Assembly (NCBI GenBank): GCA_029844215.1
Contig: CM056738.1
Span: 61,161,593-61,225,592, forward strand
Length of the DNA: 64,000 nucleotides
Direction: 5' to 3'
DNA from: Przewalskia tangutica
Taxonomy: Eukaryota; Streptophyta; Magnoliopsida; Solanales; Solanaceae
Positions 1 through 10,952 of this stretch are shown piece after piece; the first letter of the stretch is position 1; each line of letters starts with the position of its first letter. Below the pieces are notes generated by a model. It did not search any database, was not told the origin of the DNA, and was given only the letters and a program-made list of their open reading frames with translations. The position numbers and the translations under genes are program-made.

Positions 1-429
1 CTTTCAAACCCACCTTTGAGAACATTATGACTTCATGTTGGGACAAGACATATTGGGAATCGCCAATTCGTCCTTGCCTCCAAATTGAAAGCCTTGAAGC
101 AACCTCTAAGGGCTTTGAACATAAATGACTTTGGAGGTATCGAACAAAGAGCAAAAGGGGCAAACATAGAGTTCAAGGAGGCTATCAATGCACACATGGA
201 AAATCCCTTTGATGAGGTGCTTAAAGCCAAGGTTAAGTCCTCAAGAGCTAGAGCAAACACCTTACTGGAAGCTGAAAGACACTTCATAAGGCAGAAGTCA
301 AGACAGAAGCACTTGATTGGAAGTGATAGATGTTCCAAATACTTTCATAGCTTGATCAAAAGGAGTAATGTCAGGAACTCCATTAACTTTCTTGTTAAAG
401 CTAATGGTACTATCACTACATCACCGTAA
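1..429 (+). pseudogene. LINE ORF2 fragment: linker between endonuclease and RT
   Basis: The readable frame from 85 encodes about 114 residues containing K-A-L-K..L-R-A-L-N, a charged helical stretch with several Arg/Lys-rich segments, and S-D-R-C-S-K-Y-F-H-S. This is the pattern of the region that precedes RT in plant L1 elements. The frame must have begun further upstream: bases 1-84 look like the same region in another frame, implying a frameshift near 90. It ends in an in-frame stop at about 427-429, well before RT starts. No endonuclease catalytic motif is visible. It is the 5' end of the decayed ORF2 present here, not a separate gene. Confidence 0.7.
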
Positions 430-734
430 GAAGTTAGGAAGTTGCTTGTTGAATTTTACAAGGATCTATTAGGTACTTCCCAGCTACCAACTTTGATCTG
501 AGGTGTTCAACTATGGCCCAAAGTTGAGTGAAGAAGAGAGATTCTGACTTTGCATTTCATCACCCCAAAGGAGATTTGGGAAGCTCTCTCGGATATAGGC
601 AATGACAAGGCACTGACCGGATGGTTATCACGCTTTCTTCTTCAAGAATAGATGGAAAGATGGGCCATGATGTTGTAAGATGTGTCAGGAGTTCTTCTCA
701 CCGGAGTTCTTTTGAAGTAAATCATACCATCATT

Positions 735-1504
735 ACCCTGCTACCAAAGACTGATCATGATCCCAAGGTAAATGATTTCAGCCCATCGATTGACTAATGT
801 GATCTATAAGATCATCACAAAGATTCTAGCTAACAGAATGACATTGATCCTTCCTTCTCTCATTGACAAATCCCAAGGGCTTTGTGAAGGGAAGAAATAT
901 GATGGACAACGATATGTGGTACAAGAGCTTGTGAGAGGATTTAATAGAGCGAGTCTCGCCAAGATGTATGCTTATGGTGGACCTTCGTAAAGCATTCGTC
1001 TGATCTCTTGGAGCTTCCTCGAATTGGTACTAAGAAGTCTAAAATTTCCGCATGATTTACAGGATGGATCATGGAATGTGTTAGCTCAACCTCCTTCTCC
1101 CTTTCTATCAATGGTGAGCTACATGGATACTTCAAAGGAAAGCGGCCTAAGACAAGGTGATCCCATGTCCCTACTCTCTTCATCTTGTGCATGGAATACC
1201 TCTCGAGGATGCTTAAAATGAAGGCGGAGTCAAGTGCTTTCTCATATTTTCCAAAGTGTAAGAAATTGGGCATTACTCATCCGCATTCGCGGATGACCTC
1301 ATGCTTTGCCAAAGGAGATATATCTTGATTGGGATTCTTATGAATTATCCGGAAGAGTTGGAGGTCGCCTCAGGATTAACTCTTAACCTGCTAAATCCTG
1401 TCTACTTAGCGAGAATGCATTCTACGGGACTTGATATTGTCGAGTGGGTTTCGCCATTGGAAGCTTTCCAGACGATACTGGGGATTCCTTTGTCCCCAAT
1501 TTGA
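735..1504 (+). pseudogene. LINE ORF2 fragment: reverse transcriptase
   Basis: RT would copy the LINE RNA at the nicked target. From about 770 the frame shows S-A-H-R-L-T-N-V-I-Y-K-I-I-T-K-I-L-A-N-R-M and L-P-S-L-I-D-K-S-Q-G, which correspond to the fingers/palm motifs of plant L1 RTs. The catalytic box reads F-A-D-D-L-M-L at 1286-1306, so both aspartates survive. Frameshifts break the domain near 760, 990, 1150 and 1220, and a stop follows at about 1502, so no active enzyme is possible. Family assignment (L1-like plant LINE) comes from motif order. The subfamily cannot be told. Confidence 0.8.
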
Positions 1505-1608
1505 TCTCGATGGATCAATTTGCCCTTTCATTAGTGCTATTTCGAATTACATTAAAATGGGGCATCACACCCTTTCTTATCTTTGGTAAGTGGAACTAAT
1601 TAGGTCGG

Positions 1609-2525
1609 TTGTCGAGGGTTGAGAGCTTTTGGTTCGAGCTCTTCCTATCCGCCACTATTATCAACAAGATACGATCTGCTTGTATTCAGTTCATGGGAGG
1701 GAAACCACCAAGAGTTGCTTGGGATATCATTTGCTTGCCTCGTCGAAGGTGGCTTGGTCTTATGAACATCAAGGAATGGAATCATACCTTGCTATCCAGA
1801 CGATTTGGCAAACTCACACTAAGTCGATTCTCTTTGGGTCCAATGGATCAATAGCCACTATTTGAGAGGTATTATAATTTGGGACTATGAGGTGCGCCCT
1901 AGGGACTCCTTATTCAAAAAGATTTGTGGGATTCGCGACAAATTCTTTTCTATCTTTAGTAGCCATGGTGATGCTATTGACGGCTTTACAAAATGTTGTG
2001 CCAACGGTATATTTGATTCAAGCCGTGTATGATATCTTGCGACTCCGCAAGCTAAAAAGCCTTGATGTCACAAATTTGGAAAGGCTTCATTCCTCCCAAA
2101 TTCTCTTTTAATATGTGGCTGATTTGCGAAAGCGGTTAGCTACAAAGGATACTTTATCATTTCTCAACTTGGAGGATAAATCTTGGTTCTGCAAGCAAGC
2201 GATGAAACAAGGGAACACCTCTTCTTTGATCGCCTATACAAACATGATTTGGAAGAGCATAAAAGATTGGTTGGGTATTAGAAGAGAGATGACAACTACT
2301 GAAAGCTCCCTTAAATGGATTAAGAAAGAACACCGCGGGACAAACATCCGAGCCAAAGCTATTTTGCTTACTTTTTGCATAATGGTTTATGAGATTTGGA
2401 GGGCAAGAAACACAATGCTCTTTGAAGGCACAAGCTTTCCGGTTGAAGTGGTCATTGCAAGAATCAAAACAACATCTTATAGAGTTCTCTATGATTTTAT
2501 CCCCTCTTGTAATGACACCTTTTGA
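1609..2525 (+). pseudogene. LINE ORF2 fragment: thumb/connection and zf-RVT-like C-terminus
   Basis: Two overlapping frames at 1609-1865 carry pieces such as I-N-K-I-R-S-A-C and R-W-L-G-L-M-N-I-K-E-W-N, typical of the region after RT in plant LINEs. At 2115-2525 the frame R-K-R-L-A-T-K-D-T-L-S-F-L-N-L is the start of the zinc-binding reverse-transcriptase-associated domain. It is followed by W-R-A-R-N and ends in a stop at 2523-2525. The expected Cys/His ligands after the L-N-L stretch are mostly lost (one Cys remains, and the usual H-L-F-F-x-C is not visible). Several frameshifts separate the parts, so this is a non-functional remnant. Confidence 0.7.
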
Positions 2526-2654
2526 GTGACCACCCCTCCCCTCTATCACTTCTTGTTTGCATTACGTTGAGGCTTGAGATACCTCAATGATTGATTGTAG
2601 CCACTTTCTTTTTTCGTTATTAGTAATAATATTTGCATTTACCTAAAAAAAAAA
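2526..2654 (+). other. LINE 3' UTR and poly(A) tract
   Basis: About 120 bases without coding potential follow the ORF2 stop and end in ten consecutive A at 2645-2654. The next bases match the interior of the copia LTR at 35308 onward, so the tract marks the 3' end of the LINE insertion. Confidence 0.8.
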
Positions 2655-2782
2655 TATTCATCTTATATACAAGAGGAATCTTAGTCTCAAATACAAGAGG
2701 AATCCTAGTCTTACCATAATTATATTTACACAATATTCTAATTATGGGTAGGGATTTTATTATACTACTATACACGTTTACA
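2653..2782 (-). repeat. copia 3' LTR, truncated
   Basis: About 130 bases match the last two-thirds of the 5' LTR at 35242-35434, including two copies of a TACAAGAGGAATC-type direct repeat and the terminal ACACGTTTACA. The outer end is missing because the LINE poly(A) tract abuts it. The remaining piece should be left of the window. Confidence 0.85.
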
Positions 2783-3137
2783 CACCCCTCAGTCGGAGCG
2801 GGAGGAGGCCGGACACTGAGACTAGATCTGAAGCCAAGAAATAACTGTCTAGAAAGTCCTTTGATAAATATATCTGCATAATGATGAGGGAACATGTAAC
2901 ACTCTGACATGGCCTAGCGCAAATTTCTCACGAACGAAATGTATGTCCATCTCAACGTGCTTGGTTTGCTGATGTTGAACCGGTTTGTGAGAAATGTAGA
3001 TTGCAGAGATGTTATCACAGTACACAATAGATGCCTGACGCAAAGGACACTGAAGTTTTAACAGTAAATTTCTGAGCCAACAAATCTGAGCTACCACATT
3101 TGCAACGCCTCTGTACTCAGCCTCGGCACTGGAACAA
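2783..3137 (-). pseudogene. copia pol fragment: C-terminal RNase H and polypurine tract
   Basis: On the minus strand the frame reads A-E-A-E-Y-R-G-V-A-N (3129-3097), then V-A-Q-I-C-W-L-R-N-L-L, Y-C-D-N-I-S-A-I-Y-I-S, H-V-E-M-D-I-H-F-V-R-E-K and V-R-V-L-H-V-P-S-S, the signature of the copia RNase H end. A frameshift near 2890 moves the last part (Y-A-D-I-F-I-K-G-L-S-R-Q-L-F) to another frame, which runs into the LTR through P-T-E-G-C. The polypurine tract TGAGGGGTG lies directly before the 3' LTR (2783-2791). The 5' side of the domain is at 13785-13880, beyond gypsy A. Confidence 0.85.
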
Positions 3138-3445
3138 TGTCACGACCCGACTCGACGGGCCGCGACCCGGTGCCCTAATTGGACATCCTTATACTAACCT
3201 GCCACATATAATCAATCTAATATCAAGGACAATGCAAAAATCTTATAAAAGTAAGCTGCTGACTTATAACGCTTATATATATATGTCAAAATGAACCTGT
3301 CTCCTGAGGAGTCACAGCTAGTCAATCACAATAAAATAGGCGAGCCAACAAGGCTGCCACTATATACGGAAATGTCCAAAATGAACCACAACTCACACGT
3401 GTCTACCACACATGTCTACAGACCTCTAAGAGTATGATAATGAAA

Positions 3446-3470
3446 TATGACGGGACAGGGCCCCGTCGTA
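3446..3470 (-). other. U5 hairpin, gypsy A 3' LTR
   Basis: In element sense, GACGGG and CCCGTC arms close a GC-rich loop (GCCCTGT core). The same hairpin lies 215-310 bp from the LTR 3' end in every gypsy family here, with G-C for A-U exchange in one stem pair between families. Confidence 0.55.
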
Positions 3471-3589
3471 CCCCTGAATATGCATAAGGCTATATCAAAA
3501 GGATCTGTACCCAAAATAACTAGCCTCCGGAATAATGGAGCTCTCCAAAATGAGAGTCATAGAAAATCATGGATGTCTGTCCATAGAAT

Positions 3590-3850
3590 CACCGTATCTA
3601 TATACATAAAACGTATCCCGACCCTCTAGTGAGGGACTCGGTGAAATCATCATAATCATGAATACCTATCCATATAACGTATCCCGGACCATTATGAGAC
3701 TCGGTGAGCTCATCATCATCATGGATGTCTGTCCATGGAATCATCATATATATACATATAACGTATCCCAACCCATCGTGAAACTCGGTGAAATAACCAC
3801 ATATATATATACTACGCACGAACATGACCCGGCCCGAGACTCGGTGAAAT
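3590..3850 (-). repeat. LTR minisatellite, gypsy A (3' LTR)
   Basis: About four degenerate copies of an 80-90 bp unit contain ATAACGTATCCC, GGACTCGGTGAAAT and ATCATGGAT..CTGTCCAT. The matching array in the other LTR is at 11640-11925. Confidence 0.75.
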
Positions 3851-5744
3851 GATATAATCACATCAATCACGAATAGAGTATCATGAGTAACCATATGCAA
3901 ATTAAATCATCATTTGACTCTCAATGGAAATAAATAAAATGAACTAGCACTGAAAAATCAAAGACACTATCATATCATGTATCACTAGGAATTAGGATTC
4001 ATTGGAACTATGTACGTCCGCCGTATATTTATTTATGTAAATCTTGTCAAAAAGAAAGAAGTGATAGTTTCACATACCTTATTATCGAACTAACCAACTC
4101 AATATTTAAAATACGTCTCGTCTAGCACTTCAACCTATAACAACAATAACATGCTATCAACTTTATGATTACTAGTATTAAGTTATATACCAAATGATGA
4201 TTCTATTTTCATATAAAAATTTGGGCAGCACTTCCCCTATTTATACACGCATCCACAACTCATAAACAAGGTCAAAAATACCAATAACCAAGCACGAATC
4301 AAGGATCTACCAAAACAGTCCCATGTACTCGACATACACCACCATTATACCCTCTTTCTATTTACACTCATGGAATATAACCAAAACAACAATCAAGGTG
4401 AGTAGTACACCCATTTCTCATGTTAATTCAGCCCCATTAACTATATTAAAATAGTCCTAAAAAACAGTCCCTACACGGTCCATGTTCTAGCAACGACAAG
4501 GGTGCAATGTACAACTTTTCTACACCTTTATTCCTTTAAGACATATATTAGTAATTACCACAACGTATATACACGTTCATAACTTATAATTCTAGCATTA
4601 TAACTTCAACAAAACATCCCCTAAATTCGACACAACACGCCTAACAGTTTCATGAAGATTTCGGCGAATAACACAATATCATAACTCTTCTCATAACTCC
4701 TTAAAATCCAATTCATATTTCAATACTTTCATATAATCAACTATAACTTTAATTATCAAGATTCCCTTCAATTTTTAACATGTAATTTGTGTCGATAATA
4801 ACAACAACAATAATCATACCCAACGTATACAAAATAGTCCCAAAATCGGTAAAACAATTCCAATCGGCTCAACAACATCAACAACAATCACATGTATTCT
4901 CTTATTTCCAATTCTTCTTTAACATGAGTTTATCTCTCAACTACAACATCATTTAACTCCCATTACTCAAATAAGAAGAATAATTCTTACCTTGCTTAGC
5001 CAAAACAGCCCTTACGGCCACTGCTCCAATTTTTGCACCAATTTCACCAATTCTTCAAGTTCTTCCAATAACAATGACATACATGTATTCCTTATGAGTT
5101 TAAATCCATCTTACTTACATGTTTTACTTCCAACATTATTCATCTTCAAACTTACAATTTCTGGACAGTTTCGGCCAGTCCATTACCGTGACTCACTGTT
5201 TGGGAAGTTCACCATGGCTTAGAACTTCTAGAGGAAATTAATCTTGGAAGAGAGGTAATTTTAGTCTCCTAACTAAGCTATAACAAGGGAGGAAAATCGG
5301 CTGGGGAGAGGGAGAGATGTGGGAGGGTGAGCTTTGAATTAAAGCAAATGAAATGAGGTGGAGACATTGGTCTAAGTAAAATCTGAAAATTTATCCTTGC
5401 ATGGTGTCCAAGTGGCGTGGGCTCAAGTCTCCAAAAATTGTCCACTAAAAATTAATCTCACAATTAATTAATCTCCTACATAATCAATCTTATATAAAAT
5501 TTAAAAACTCCATGTTCTAATCTCATAATACACGACACTTAGTCCAACCTTAATAGGAATATACAACTATTAGTATTAATTTCCATCGTCACACTTGTAG
5601 TATTCAAAAATTATTCCGGGATCACATCCTTTGTATACTAATTTCCGTATTAGCATATGTAAATATACTTTTATATCCAATATTCAAATCTTATTTTCTT
5701 AATTATGTTCACAAATTATCGCCCTAGAACTACGAGGTGTAACA

Positions 5745-5894
5745 TCCTTCCCCTCTTAGAAACATTCGTCCTCGAATGTTCATAATAAGTCGCATGCTTT
5801 AAAAATTTCGGCATAGTCTCCTCTATAACTATATCTACCAACCTATATTCAGCAACTCAAAGATGCCTCACAGGGCCACAATATATCACATATA
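5745..5894 (-). other. Gypsy A polypurine tract and 3' untranslated stretch
   Basis: In element sense TAAGAGGGGAAGGA lies directly before the 3' LTR (5745-5758) and is the plus-strand primer site. Upstream of it sits CATTCGAGGACGAATG, an inverted repeat that recurs next to the tract in the other gypsy elements. Confidence 0.8.
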
Positions 5895-6395
5895 TCATTC
5901 ACCAATCAAAATAGTCAAGTAAGGAATTGAATTACCTGCAGGCATAGGGAACAAGTGAGGATACTTCTTCTTCATTTCGTCTTCTGCTTCCCAAGTCATC
6001 TCTTCCCTATTATTGTTTCGCCATAACACTTTGACGGAAGACACATCCTTAGTACGTAACCTTCTAACCTGACGATCAAGTATAGCTATGAGACTCTCCT
6101 CATAAGTCAACTCCTCTGTCACCTGGACATCATCTACCGAGAATACTCTAGAAGGATCACCAATACACTTACGCAGCATCAATACATGAAATAATGGATG
6201 TACCGCTTCCAAATCAGATGGTAAGTCCAACTCATAGGCAATATTGCCTACCCTATAAATAATCTGATAAGGCCCAATGTACCTCGGACTAAGTTTTCCT
6301 TTCTTACTAAACCTCATCACACCCTTCATGGGTGACACCTTCAAGAACACCCAATCACCAACCTGAAACTCTAAGTGTCGACGTCGATTATCTGC
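5895..6395 (-). pseudogene. Gypsy A pol C-terminus: integrase GPY/F region and chromodomain
   Basis: The frame begins just after a stop at 6395-6397 (a Tyr codon changed to TAA, judged from the family pattern) and reads L-E-F-Q-V-G-D-W-V-F-L-K-V-S-P, then K-L-S-P-R-Y-I-G-P-Y-Q-I (the GPY/F module). It ends with Y-E-E-S-L-I-A-I-L-D-R-Q-V-R-R-L and V-L-W-R-N, W-E-A-E-D-E-M-K-K-K-Y-P-H-L-F, a plant chromodomain. In chromoviruses this domain steers integration toward particular chromatin. The stretch is otherwise open for about 150 codons to the stop at 5895. Only the upstream stop separates it from integrase, so loss is recent relative to the fold. Confidence 0.85.
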
Positions 6396-8165
6396 TTATG
6401 ACTTCTGTCGACTCTGGGCTGCTAATAATCTCTCCTGAATAAGCTTCACCTTATCAACGGCTTGCTGAATCATGTATGGGCGGATTAACTTAGTCTCGCC
6501 TACATCGAACCAACCGATAGGTGACCTGCACTTCCTCCCATATAAGGCCTCATATGGTTCCATCTGGATACTAGAATGGTAACTATTATTATAAGTAAAC
6601 TCAATAAATGGTAAATGATCATCCCAGCTACCTCTGAAGTCAATAATATAGGCTCTCAACATATCATCTAGTGTCTGAATAGTACGCTCAGCCTGCCCAT
6701 CAGTATGAGGATGAAATGATGTGCTAAGACTCACCTGTGTCCCCAACCCCTTCTGGAACGATCTCCAAAAGTTAGCTGTAAATTGAGCTCCTCTGTCCGA
6801 TATAATAGATGTGGGAACCAGATGAAGTCTCACTATCTTCCTGATGTACAATATCGCATAGTCTTCAGCTGAATAAGTAGTCCTGACTAAAAGAAAATGG
6901 GCTGATTTTGTCAGCCTATCCACAATCACCCATATAGAGTCATTCTTCCGCTGAGTATGAGGTAAGCCTGTAATGAATTCCATATTAATCACTTCCCATT
7001 TCCAAGTTGGGATCTCTATCTCCTGCAGTAATCCACCAGGCTTCTGGTGCTCGACCTTAACCTGTTGACAATTCGGGCACTGAGCAACAAACTCCGCTAT
7101 GTCTCTTTTCATGCCATCCCACCAATACAAGCATCTGAGGTCATGATACATCTTCGATGACCCTGGATGAACAGAATAACGGGTATTGTGTGCCTCTCCC
7201 ATAACCTGTCGTCGTAGCCCTGCAATATCCAGTACACATAACCTACCTTCGTATCGTAGCACTCCATCACGGGCAATCTCAAATAGAGTCTTCTCCTTTC
7301 GAAGAGCTGCATCTCTATACTGTGCCAGAATAGGATCCTCATATTGATGTCTCTTTACCTCTTCTGTGATAGAGGACTCATCAACTCCTCGAACAACAAC
7401 TCCACTATCTCCAGAATTAGCCAGCTGGACTCCAAAGCTAGCTAGCTGGTGTATCTCACGAACCATCTCCTTTCTCTCTGGCTGCACATCCGTCAAGCTA
7501 CCCATAGATCTACGGCTAAGAGCTTTTGCAACAATATTTGCTTTTCCTGGATAGTATAGAATATCAACATCATAATCCTTTAGAAACTCTAGCCACCGTC
7601 TCTGTCGTAAATTCAGCTCCTTCTGTTTACAGATATATTGGAGACTCTTGTGATCCGTATAAATATCAACATGAACTCCATATAAATAATGTCTCCATAT
7701 CTTCAAAGCATGAATCACTGCTGCCAACTCCAAATCATGAGTAGGATAATTCTTCTCGTGCTTCCTGAGCTGTCGGGAGGCATAAGCTATAACCATGCCA
7801 TGTTGCATCAACACACAACCTAGTCCAATACTTGAGGCATCATAATAGATAACATAACCATCTGGTCCCTCAGGAAGATTCAGAACTGGAGCTGTAGTCA
7901 ACTTATCTTTCAACAACTGGAAGTTTTGCTCATAAGCATCCGTCCATTGGAACTTAGCTGCCTTCTGAGTTAGCCTTGTTAAAGGCGTTGAAATCGAGGA
8001 AAATTTCTCCAAGAACCTCCTGTAATATCCTGCTAGCCCCAGAAAACTGCATACATCAGTAGGTGTCATAGGTCTGGGCCAAGTCTTTACCGCCTCAATC
8101 TTCTGTGTATCTACCCGAATACCATCCGCTCCGATAATATGCCCCAAGAATGCTATCGAAGTTAA
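6396..8165 (-). pseudogene. Gypsy A pol: RNase H and integrase (583 codons open)
   Basis: The segment opens after a TAG at 8165 and starts F-L-G-H-I-I-G-A-D-G-I-R-V-D. RNase H follows with Y-Y-D-A-S-S-I-G-L-G-C-V-L-M-Q, the Y-A-S-R-Q-L box and Y-T-D-H-K-S-L. The integrase zinc finger H-x-H...C-P-N-C-Q is near 7080-7180. The integrase core has S-D-R-G-A-Q-F (second Asp) and H-P-H-T-D-G-Q-A-E-R-T (Glu). The first catalytic Asp, expected in N-M-D-F, reads N-M-E-F (codon 6978-6980), while element D keeps Asp there. The frame ends at the TAA near 6396. It is one long open stretch of a broken polyprotein, not a functional gene. Confidence 0.9.
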
Positions 8166-9008
8166 CTAAAATTCACACTTAGAAAATTTGGCATACAACT
8201 TCTGGTGCTGGATTACCCTCAGTACCGTCCTCAAATGGTCTGCATGCTCCTCTTCTGAACGCGAATAAACCAGAATATCATCAATGAATACAATAACGAA
8301 CATATCCAGGAATGACTTGAACACTCGGTTCATCAAATCCATAAACACTGCTGGAGCATTGGTCAACCCAAAAGACATCACTCTGAACTCATAATGTCCG
8401 TATCGGGTCCTGAATGCTGTCTTCGGAATATCTGCCTCCTTTACCCGCACCTGATGATAACCTGACCGCAAGTCTATCTTCGAAAAACACTTAACACCCT
8501 GCAACTGGTTAAATAAATCATCAATCCTGGGGAGGGGATACCTGTTCTTTATTGTCGCCTTATTCAGCTGTCTATAGTCAATACACATCCGCAGCGATCC
8601 GTCTTTCTTCCTCACAAATAATACCGATGCTCCCCAAGGTGATGTACTAGGTCTGATGAAGCCTTTCTCTAACAAGTCCCTCAACTGCTCCTTTAACTCC
8701 TTCAGCTCTGCAGGTGCCATTCTATAAGGAGGAATAGATATGGGTTGGGTACCTGGCAGTACATCTATAGTGAACTCTATCTCCCGTTCTGGAAGAAGAC
8801 CTGGAAGGTCATCTAGGAATACATCTGGGAACTCATTAACTACCGGAACTGACTGAAGAGTCGGTACCTCCGCTTCCATATCATGCACTCGAACCAAATG
8901 ATAAATATAACCTTTTCTAACCATCTTCCTCGCCTTGAGGTATGAAATAAACTTACCCCTCAGCGATGCTGTATTCCCTCTCCATTCTATAATTGGCTCG
9001 CCTGGAAA
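8166..9008 (-). pseudogene. Gypsy A pol: reverse transcriptase
   Basis: RT copies the element RNA inside the virus-like particle. Visible motifs in order are P-P-Y-R-M-A-P-A-E-L, G-F-I-R-P-S-T-S-P-W-G-A, F-V-R-K-K-D-G-S-L-R-M-C-I-D-Y, L-P-R-I-D-D-L, F-S-K-I-D-L-R-S-G-Y-H-Q, F-G-L-T-N-A-P-A-V-F-M and the catalytic F-I-D-D (8277-8288). Both active-site aspartates and the upstream I-D-L motif are intact. The frame is closed at 8163-8165 by TAG where Trp is expected (element D retains it near 56975), and it is bounded upstream by another TAG at about 9007. The domain itself is undamaged, so the element was disabled by point mutations rather than deletion. Confidence 0.92.
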
Positions 9009-9448
9009 CTAAAATTGAACCATCTTCTCTCTATAATCGACATTAGCATAACAAGAAGCCAACTAATCCATACCCATAATAACATCAAAGTCAGTCATGT
9101 CCAACTCTATCAAATCTGCTACGGTACGACGACTATATATAACCATCGAACAATTTCTATATACATGCTTAGCTATGACGGAATCTCCTACTGGTGTAGC
9201 TACCTCAAATGGTTCTATCGACTCAGATTCTATTCCGATTTTACTAGCAACAAAGGGAGATATATATATGATAAGGTGGAACCTGGATCTATCAATGCAT
9301 ATACGTCTCGAATAAAGATCGATAATAAACCTGTAACCACATTAGGTGACGCCTCCTGATCATACATACTAGCCAAAACATATATGCGATTTAAGGGACC
9401 GCCAGAACTAGAAAATCCGCCACCACCTCTACCACAGCCTGCTGGCAT
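9009..9448 (-). pseudogene. Gypsy A protease region
   Basis: In element sense the frame reads G-G-P-L-N-R-I-Y-V-L-A-S-M, then V-Y-A-L-I-D-P-G-S-T-L-S-Y, the aspartic protease active site in the D-P-G-S-T form usual for this lineage. A frameshift near 9240 and a TAG at 9063-9065 (Trp expected in G-M-D-W-L-A) break the second half, whose pattern D-L-I-E-L-D-M-T-D-F-D-V-I-M-G-M-D is still readable. The protease would mature the Gag-Pol polyprotein. The start is continuous with gag: there is no separate initiation site. Confidence 0.85.
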
Positions 9449-10751
9449 ATGAATACCTTACCCTGAGGGGCGCATAACTATAGAAGAAGATGAACCAGCA
9501 ACTGACCCAGTAGGCCGAGCCATACCACCCGTACCACTTACATAAGAACATTCTCTCATCATATGGCCTTGACGGCCGCAGGAAAAACAAACACCAGTAG
9601 TAAGACGACATTCCCCAGGATGTGACCTACCACACCGAGAACACCGAGGAAAAGGTGGCCTCGGCTGACTAGAACCCCTGTTCATCTGTGAACCGGAAGC
9701 CCGGGAGCTCTGACCAGCTCCTAAATACCCCGTGCGGTCAAATCTCCTACATGTAGACTATGGGGGTGCACTCTGGACTGGCTGGGAAGAATATCTAACA
9801 TGCTGCTGAGGCTGCCCGCCTCGAAACTCACCAGTATATCCAGCCGACCTAGCCCTCTTATGCTGGCCTCTGTCGTGATACCTATCTGACTGACGTCCTC
9901 TGTGTCGGTTCTCTACCCCCTGTGCATACACCTGTATTCGAGCAATATCCATACCTGACTGAAGGGCCACTGCTATACAACCATCAGTCAAATAGCGATC
10001 CAGTCCCATCATATAACGGTGCACTCTATCCGCCATCTCAGCTACAATAGTGGGCGCATATCTAGCCAACGAGTCAAACTCAAGGCTATACTCTCGAATG
10101 CTCCTGCCATTCTGCCTCTACTGCAAGAATCTATCAAATCTAGCTCTCCTCATCTCTGGAGGCAGGAAGTGGCCAAGGAAGGCCTCTGTAAACTCATCCC
10201 ATATTGCTGGAGGAGCACCCTCACCCCTAGATAACTCCCAAGACTCATACCAATTAACAGCTACATCCCGCAATCGATACGAAGCCAACTCAACAGACTC
10301 AGTCTCAGAAGCCTTGATTACCCTCAATGTACGCTGTAGCTGCCGAATAAACTCCTGCGGATCATCATCGAGCTTTGACCCGAAAAACTCTGGAGGATTA
10401 CAACTCAAGAAGTCATGAACCCTCAGACTATCAGCTCTATGGTCAACTCCTAGTCCTTGTCTGCGGGTCTGTCTACTAATCTGGTCAGCAGCTGAACTGT
10501 ATCTCTCATGGCCCTATCCTCCGCCCCTGACTGAGGAGCTGGAGTCTCAGGTGCTGGGACCTCGAGAGCTGACGATGATGTCGCCCTCTGAACTGGAGTC
10601 GCTGCTGCTCTAAGCTCCTCTGGAGGTGACGTGATAACAGAGCTTGCCGACTGGGGCACAGTCTCGGGCATAGACTGGGTATAGGCCCTAGTAACTCTCC
10701 TGGTCTGACTAGCTTGCCCTTCTGGGAAGCTGTAGCTTTCTTCGGAGGCAT
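9449..10751 (-). pseudogene. Gypsy A gag
   Basis: Gag forms the particle and binds RNA. The likely start is the ATG at 10751 giving M-P-P-K-K-A, matched in position by M-P-P-R-K-A-T of D. The capsid-like retrotransposon gag domain is clear at 10118-10408: F-F-G-S-K-L-D-D-D-P-Q-E-F-I-R-Q-L-Q, then W-Y-E-S-W-E-L-S-R-G and F-L-P-P-E-M-R-R-A. It continues at 9758-10069 with D-S-L-A-R-Y-A-P. The nucleocapsid part at 9458-9685 has C-S-R-C-G-R-S-H-P-G-E-C and a CCHC knuckle C-F-S-C-G-R-Q-G-H-M-M-R-E-C. Stops near 10450, 10127, 9757 and 9455 plus a frameshift in the N-terminal third disable it. Confidence 0.88.
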
Positions 10752-10864
10752 AACTGAAAACACAATAATTCGTTAGAGAGGGATTACCCTAATAACATAT
10801 ATTATTGCACGATCTACGAGATGAAAGAATAGAAACCAATCTTAAATGTCCGACAGCCTCCCGC

Positions 10865-10894
10865 GTATGAGTATGGTGCACAACATACCCATAC
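10865..10894 (-). other. Leader hairpin with GTGCAC loop, gypsy A
   Basis: In element sense the arms GTATGGGTATG and CATACTCATAC form 11 pairs (one G-U) around the loop TTGTGCAC. It lies 46-47 nt after the primer site, as in A', B, C and D. The palindromic loop suggests RNA dimerisation. Function is inferred. Confidence 0.65.
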
Positions 10895-10940
10895 ACAAGA
10901 CTCTACTAGACACAGTCTGTAGACATTCTGAGGACGAAAT

Positions 10941-10952
10941 GCTCTGATACCA
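10941..10952 (-). other. Primer binding site, gypsy A (tRNA-iMet type)
   Basis: In element sense TGGTATCAGAGC starts 4 bases after the 5' LTR. This is the standard plant initiator-tRNA-Met complement. Confidence 0.9.

Larger units (their letters stand above)
1..2654 (+). mobile_element. LINE (non-LTR retrotransposon), 5'-truncated by the window edge
   Basis: Pieces of a plant L1-type ORF2 occur in order: the linker between endonuclease and reverse transcriptase (85-429), reverse transcriptase with an F-A-D-D box (1286-1297), and the C-terminal zf-RVT-like region ending in a stop at about 2525. A 3' UTR then runs to a poly(A) tract at 2645-2654. The tail abuts, without a gap, the interior of a copia LTR whose missing end should lie left of the window, so the LINE appears to have inserted into that LTR. 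Many stops and frameshifts make it dead. The endonuclease domain and 5' end are not in the window. Confidence 0.85.
3138..5744 (-). repeat. Gypsy A 3' LTR (2607 bp)
   Basis: It begins TGTCACGACC and ends GTGTAACA on the plus strand, i.e. TGTTACAC...GTCGTGACA in element sense. It aligns along its length with 10957-13784 except for a 225-bp gap after 3549. It holds a degenerate tandem array (3590-3850) and the conserved U5 hairpin (3446-3470). Confidence 0.92.

Noticed and set aside
6396..8165. Intact integrase gene
   Set aside because: The 583 codons are open but begin and end at stops inside a polyprotein and lack the first catalytic Asp.
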